From contig NZ_JABWRF020000003.1 of the NCBI RefSeq assembly GCF_014268805.2, forward strand, positions 90,001 to 154,000: 64,000 bases of DNA. Reading direction: 5' to 3'. The notes beneath the pieces are model-generated. The model made no database searches and was not told the origin of the DNA. It saw only the letters and a program-made list of their open reading frames with translations. Positions 59,910-64,000 of the stretch are shown piece after piece. The position numbers and the translations under genes were made by a program. This DNA is from Pseudomonas farsensis. Lineage in GTDB: Bacteria; Pseudomonadota; Gammaproteobacteria; Pseudomonadales; Pseudomonadaceae. How positions within the stretch are numbered: position 1 is the first letter of the stretch; the number at the start of each line of letters is the position of its first letter.

Positions 59910-61874
59910 ATGCGCCTGAAGTGGCTGACCAATTTCAATACCTTGTTGCTGGTAACCGTCTGCATCGCCCTGGGTGCAACCCTTTGGTGGTCGCAGCGCG
60001 CGCTGGAACGCCCCTATCAACTGATGGAGCGCTACCTGGGCCTGTCGCAGCAATTTCAGAACGACGCGGCGCGCAATACCCAGGCCTACCTGAGCAGCGG
60101 TGATGCCCTACGCCACGCGGCCGCCATGCAAGCCAATGAGCGCCTGCAAGCGGCACTCGTCGACTGGCCCGAGGCGCTGGCTGACAAGCTGCGGCCAAGC
60201 CTTGGAGACCTGCACGCCTTTACCGCCAACGAACTGCTCGCCGCCGGCAAGCTGGCAGGCGACCCGCAGGCGCTGTTGCTGCAAGCCGAGCGCGAACTGG
60301 GCGCCAACTTCGAGCAACTGGCCAACTATGCCCGTGACAGCCGCAGCGCCGATGCCGGCCGCTATCTCGCCCCGCTGCTGGACGCCGCGTTACACCTGGG
60401 CCGCCTGTCACTGGCACGCGACAAGCTGGTCAGCAGCGGCCGTGCGGAACTGGCCGGCGAGGTAGACCGCGAGCTGCAACTGATCGCCGCCCAGGCGCAG
60501 CTCATCGATGCCCTGCCGCTGCTGGGGGTAACCCGCGCCAGCGAATCCGGCGCCGATGACTTTGCCGCAATGATGGGCCTGGCGTCCGAGGCCAGCAGCG
60601 CGCAGGAAGACGTGGCCGTGGGCCTGAAACGCGAGCTGCAGAGCCTGGTAAAACGCTACCCCGGCGAACTGCAACGCACCCGCGAGCAGATCGAACGGCG
60701 CACCGCGCTGGCCGCCAGCACCCACCAGCGCCTCGACGCTGTGCAGCAGGCCATCGCCGGCCTTGAGCCTGAGGTGCGCGGCCAACACGCGATCATCGCC
60801 GCCGAAGTGCGCATCATCCAGGGCCTGATGATCGGCCTGATCCTACTGATTGCGCTGCTCATCGACACCTTGCAGCGGCGCCTGGCCCGCACCCTCACCA
60901 GCCTCGCCCCGGCCTTGTCGCGCTGGGCCGAAGGCGATTTTGCCCAGCCCATTGCCTTGGGCAAGACCAACCGTGAATTGCACGACATTCAAGAGTCGCT
61001 CAACCGCCTGCGCCAGTACCTGGTGGAACTGGTCGGCACCCTCCGCCACAACGCCGAGCAAGTGGCAGGCAGCAGCCACGCCCTGGCTGGCATGAGCAGC
61101 GCGCTGCACGATGGCGCCGAGCGCCAGGCCGGCGACACAGCGCAGATTCGCGATGCCTTGGGCGAGCTTGAGGCGACCATCCAACAGGTGGCCGGCGATG
61201 CCAGCGCTGCCGCCGACGCCAGCCGCCACGCAGGCCTGGCTGTGCAACAGGGCCAGGCGGTGATCGGCCAGAGCCTGTCGGGCCTGCGCGCGCTGGTGGA
61301 TGAGGTGCAAGGCAACGCGCAGATGATCGAGCAACTGGCTGAAGAGTCGGCCACCATTGGCGGGGTGCTGACGGTGATTCGCTCGATTGCCGAACAGACC
61401 AACCTGCTGGCATTGAATGCCGCCATCGAGGCGGCTCGGGCGGGCGAGATGGGGCGCGGCTTTGCGGTGGTTGCCGACGAGGTGCGCTCGCTGGCCCAGC
61501 GCACCACGGGCGCTACAGGCGAAATCCAGGCGCTGATCGACCGCTTGCAACTGGCAGCGCGGGATTCGGTCGAGGGCATGCGCACGCAGCTTGAACACGC
61601 CGAAGCCACCGCTGAGCAGGCGCAGTCCGCCGATGGTGCGCTGGATGAGATCGTCGCGGCCATCCGCACCATTGCCGAGACAGCGGTGCGTATTGCCGAT
61701 GTGACGGCGCAGCAGACGGGCGCAGTAAGCGAGATTCGCGATCACAGCGAGCGGATTCATGCGCTGGGCGGAGAGAACCTGCAACGTATCGGTGAAGGGC
61801 GCGAGCAGGGTGAGCAGTTGTTGCAGCTGGGCGGGGAGCTGAATACGGCGGTGCGGGCGTTCAGGCTTTCATAG
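59910..61874 (+). CDS. Methyl-accepting chemotaxis protein (CtpL-like)
   Basis: 654 aa. TM1 at about 8-27, then a long all-helical ligand-binding region (about 30-300, HBM-like in size), TM2 near 302-320, HAMP-like segment, and signalling hairpin with IRSIAEQTNLLALNAAIEAARAGEMGRGFAVVADEVRSLAQRT. In P. aeruginosa the receptor in this position beside gcbA and dipZ is CtpL, linked to phosphate and aromatic-compound chemotaxis. The ligand here is unknown. Confidence 0.87.
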   Translation: MRLKWLTNFNTLLLVTVCIALGATLWWSQRALERPYQLMERYLGLSQQFQNDAARNTQAYLSSGDALRHAAAMQANERLQAALVDWPEALADKLRPSLGDLHAFTANELLAAGKLAGDPQALLLQAERELGANFEQLANYARDSRSADAGRYLAPLLDAALHLGRLSLARDKLVSSGRAELAGEVDRELQLIAAQAQLIDALPLLGVTRASESGADDFAAMMGLASEASSAQEDVAVGLKRELQSLVKRYPGELQRTREQIERRTALAASTHQRLDAVQQAIAGLEPEVRGQHAIIAAEVRIIQGLMIGLILLIALLIDTLQRRLARTLTSLAPALSRWAEGDFAQPIALGKTNRELHDIQESLNRLRQYLVELVGTLRHNAEQVAGSSHALAGMSSALHDGAERQAGDTAQIRDALGELEATIQQVAGDASAAADASRHAGLAVQQGQAVIGQSLSGLRALVDEVQGNAQMIEQLAEESATIGGVLTVIRSIAEQTNLLALNAAIEAARAGEMGRGFAVVADEVRSLAQRTTGATGEIQALIDRLQLAARDSVEGMRTQLEHAEATAEQAQSADGALDEIVAAIRTIAETAVRIADVTAQQTGAVSEIRDHSERIHALGGENLQRIGEGREQGEQLLQLGGELNTAVRAFRLS

Positions 61875-61885
61875 GGCTCGGGGAG

Positions 61886-62220
61886 CCTGCTCCGGCCTCA
61901 TCGCAGGCTGTCGCCAGCTCCCACAGGTTCAAGGCAGCGCCTCGGTATTGCGACTGTGCGCGGTCTCTGTGGAAGATTCTAGGGTTTTGTACAAGCCTGC
62001 TCTCGCCAGACACATCTCCTGATGGCGAGCTCCGTTGTGGCGAGCGGGCTCGTCCCGCGTTGGGCTGCGCAGCAGCCCCTGGGGTTTTCAGGGCTGCTGC
62101 GCACCCCAACGCGGGACAAGCCCGCTCGCCACAACTAACTATCGTTTCCCACAGGATTGGGGCCAGCCAGCAATGTAGCGGTTGAGCACGGTCTCTGTAG
62201 GAGCTGGCGACAACCTGCGA
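61886..62220. repeat. Nested REP array: outer class B pair around an inner class C hairpin
   Basis: An outer pair, TCGCAGGCTGTCGCCAGCTC (from 61901) and GAGCTGGCGACAACCTGCGA (to 62220), encloses an inner perfect-type hairpin at 62034-62135 with arms GTTGTGGCGAGCGGGCT and AGCCCGCTCGCCACAAC. Together they fill most of the 456-bp gap 61875-62330; the remainder should hold the dsbD promoter. Confidence 0.85.
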
Positions 62221-62330
62221 TGCGCTGCGCGAGCGGCGCTCGATCCCACAGGCACTAAAAGACTCGCGGCAAACACCTGGCAGCCTTACCCAGTTATCAT
62301 CCCCGCCAGGTTCCACCTAGCGAGTTGATC

Positions 62331-64000
62331 ATGCGCCGCCTGTTTTTCCTGCTGCTTCTGCTGCTGTCCAGCCCCACGTTTGCCAACAGCCTGCTCGACA
62401 ACCGCCCCAGCGCCAGCCTCGGCGCTGCCTCGCTGTCCAACAACGCTGACTTTCTCCCGGTCAACGAAGCGTTCGAACTGAGCCTGGTGCAGGCCGATGC
62501 CCACAGCATCAAGTTGCGCCTGGTCGCTACCGATGGCTATTACCTGTACCGCCACCGCTTGCAGTTTCACACCGAGCCTGCCGACATCAAGCTCGATGCC
62601 GCGCGCCTGCCCGAAGGCGAAGCCAAGCACGATGAATTCTTCGGCGATGTCCAGGTGTACCACGGCGTGCTCGACATCGAACTGCCACGCAACGACCCGC
62701 GTGCCTTCACCCTGCAGGTGGGCTACCAGGGCTGCGCGGAAAAAGGCCTGTGCTACCCGCCGCAAACCGCAAAACTCAGCATCGACGGCAGTGCGGCGCC
62801 CAGCACCCATGACTGGAGCTGGAAATCCCTGCTGTTGTTCTTCATTGCCGGCGTCGGCCTGAGTTTCACCCCCTGCGTGCTGCCGATGCTGCCGATCCTC
62901 TCGGGCGTGGTGCTGCGCGGGCAGGTCGGAGGGCTGCGCGGGTTCTCGCTGTCGCTCGCCTATGTGCTGCCGATGGCTGCCAGCTTTGCCGCACTTGGCG
63001 CGCTGATGGGTATATTCGGCGCCGGGCTCAACCTGCAGGCACGCCTGCAATCGGCCTGGGTGCTGGTGCCGTTTGCGGCGTTCTTCGTGGTGTTTGCCCT
63101 GGCCATGTTCGGCCTGTTCGAGCTGAAACTGCCGCAGGCCTTGAGCAACCGCCTGGACCAGGTCGCCAACCGCACCCAGGGCGGTTCGCTACTCGGGGCT
63201 GCAGTGCTCGGCGTGGTCTCCAGCCTGCTGGTTTCGCCTTGCGTTTCCGCGCCATTGGCCGGTGCTCTGCTTTATATAAGTGCCAGCGGCGATGCCTTGG
63301 GCGGCGCGCTGAAGCTGTTCGCCCTGGGCCTGGGCATGGGCGCGCCACTGCTGCTGGTGGCTACGGGTGGTGCTGCCTGGCTGCCGAAAAGCGGGCCATG
63401 GCTGAACACGGTCAAGAACGCCATCGGCGTAATGCTGCTGGGGGTCGCCATCGGCTTGCTCAGCCGGGTACTGCCGGGGCCGGTCACGCTGCTGCTGATC
63501 GGTTTTCAGGCAGCAGGCGTGGCGATCTTCCTCGGCGCCCTGGAGTGGGTGGTGAAAACCCCGCGCCAGCGCCTGGCGCAGTTGCTGGGCCTGGCATTGC
63601 TGGTATACGCCCTGGCCTGCTGGTACGGCGCCCTCAGCGGCCAGGGCGACCCGCTGCGCCCGCTGCCGCCAGCGCAAGCCGCAAGCACGGCGGCCAGCCC
63701 CCAGGCCGATGCCTGGCAGACCGTGACCAGCCCCGCCGCTCTCGATGCCGCACTGGCCCAGGCCAAGGCCGCCGGCCAACCGGTGCTGCTCGACTGGTAT
63801 GCAGACTGGTGCATCAGTTGCAAAGTGATCGAGCACGAAGTACTCGAAGCCCCGCAGATCAAGCCGCAACTGGCAGCGTTCAAACTGCTGCGGCTGGACA
63901 TCACCCAGAGCAACGCCGAACAACGCGCGCTGCTCGACCGCTACCGGCTATTCGGCCCGCCAGCGCTGATGTTCTTTGCAGGCAATGGCAGCGAACTGGG
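62331..64000 (+). CDS. dsbD: Thiol:disulfide interchange protein DsbD (3' end beyond the window)
   Basis: 556 residues are visible and the frame is still open at 64000. Signal peptide at 1-18. N-terminal alpha domain with the reactive pair in QGCAEKGLCYPP, membrane beta domain with SFTPCVLPMLP and LLVSPCVSAPLAGA supplying the transmembrane cysteine pair, and a periplasmic thioredoxin-like gamma domain with Cys494-x2-Cys497 in DWCISCK. It passes electrons from thioredoxin to periplasmic isomerases and cytochrome c maturation. Typical length is near 590 aa, so only a short C-terminal part is missing. Confidence 0.95.
   Translation, partial: MRRLFFLLLLLLSSPTFANSLLDNRPSASLGAASLSNNADFLPVNEAFELSLVQADAHSIKLRLVATDGYYLYRHRLQFHTEPADIKLDAARLPEGEAKHDEFFGDVQVYHGVLDIELPRNDPRAFTLQVGYQGCAEKGLCYPPQTAKLSIDGSAAPSTHDWSWKSLLLFFIAGVGLSFTPCVLPMLPILSGVVLRGQVGGLRGFSLSLAYVLPMAASFAALGALMGIFGAGLNLQARLQSAWVLVPFAAFFVVFALAMFGLFELKLPQALSNRLDQVANRTQGGSLLGAAVLGVVSSLLVSPCVSAPLAGALLYISASGDALGGALKLFALGLGMGAPLLLVATGGAAWLPKSGPWLNTVKNAIGVMLLGVAIGLLSRVLPGPVTLLLIGFQAAGVAIFLGALEWVVKTPRQRLAQLLGLALLVYALACWYGALSGQGDPLRPLPPAQAASTAASPQADAWQTVTSPAALDAALAQAKAAGQPVLLDWYADWCISCKVIEHEVLEAPQIKPQLAAFKLLRLDITQSNAEQRALLDRYRLFGPPALMFFAGNGSEL

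Noticed and set aside
24544..62220. CRISPR array from the recurring GTAGGAGCGG repeats
   Set aside because: Repeats are scattered, inverted in pairs and without spacers of regular length; they are REP elements.

Overview
The window is 64 kb of GC-rich chromosome from a Pseudomonas of the P. putida group. This rests on gene content and order that match that group as I remember it: beta-alanine catabolism, purine deaminases, copA/cueR, an arginine decarboxylase to dsbD block, and many Pseudomonas-type REP hairpins. No tRNA, rRNA, CRISPR array, prophage or intact insertion sequence was seen. Almost every gene looks like ordinary core or accessory Pseudomonas coding sequence, densely packed and often overlapping by ATGA.

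Layout. 1-4.1 kb: a beta-alanine operon (semialdehyde dehydrogenase, omega-amino acid:pyruvate aminotransferase) divergent from its LysR regulator, followed by a RutR-like TetR regulator and an IMPACT-family gene. 5.7-7.3 kb: a MerR regulator coupled to a short-chain dehydrogenase and divergent from a small membrane protein whose promoter carries a MerR-type operator. 7.4-10.5 kb: 8-oxoguanine deaminase and adenine deaminase, then an ArsR-type regulator. 11-16 kb: a Bcr/CflA exporter and a copper module (copZ, an exported protein, copA, cueR) with two CueR-type operators. 16-18 kb: a dCache chemoreceptor. 18-22 kb: thiolase, high-molecular-weight FabG-type reductase and MaoC hydratase. 22-24.5 kb: MazG-like protein, CmoM and two DUF4136 lipoproteins.

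24.7-39.6 kb holds a Tad (Flp) pilus locus with its PprA-like kinase and PprB-like regulator. The core cpaB-cpaC-tadZ-tadA-tadB-tadC genes all overlap or abut, which suggests tight translational coupling. The flp pilin is divergent and is followed by a receiver-only protein. TadG sits apart, tail-to-tail with the kinase. 39.9-43.1 kb holds the most unusual pair: a TpsB (FhaC/ShlB-type) outer-membrane transporter downstream of a Gly/Ala/Val-rich lipoprotein that lacks the normal TpsA secretion domain. It could be a non-canonical two-partner secretion system for a surface lipoprotein adhesin, placed beside the pilus locus.

43.3-52.6 kb: penicillin-binding protein 1C, a small membrane protein, a thioester-containing bacterial alpha-2-macroglobulin and a MATE exporter. 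52.6-53.5 kb: a cluster of REP repeats around a frameshifted REP-associated tyrosine transposase (RAYT) remnant. 53.5-64 kb: speA, a SUI1-family factor, a NUDIX hydrolase, a DUF2333 protein, a GcbA-type diguanylate cyclase, a CtpL-like chemoreceptor and dsbD, which runs off the right edge. Surface attachment is a recurring theme: Tad pilus, possible TPS adhesin, c-di-GMP synthesis and two chemoreceptors.
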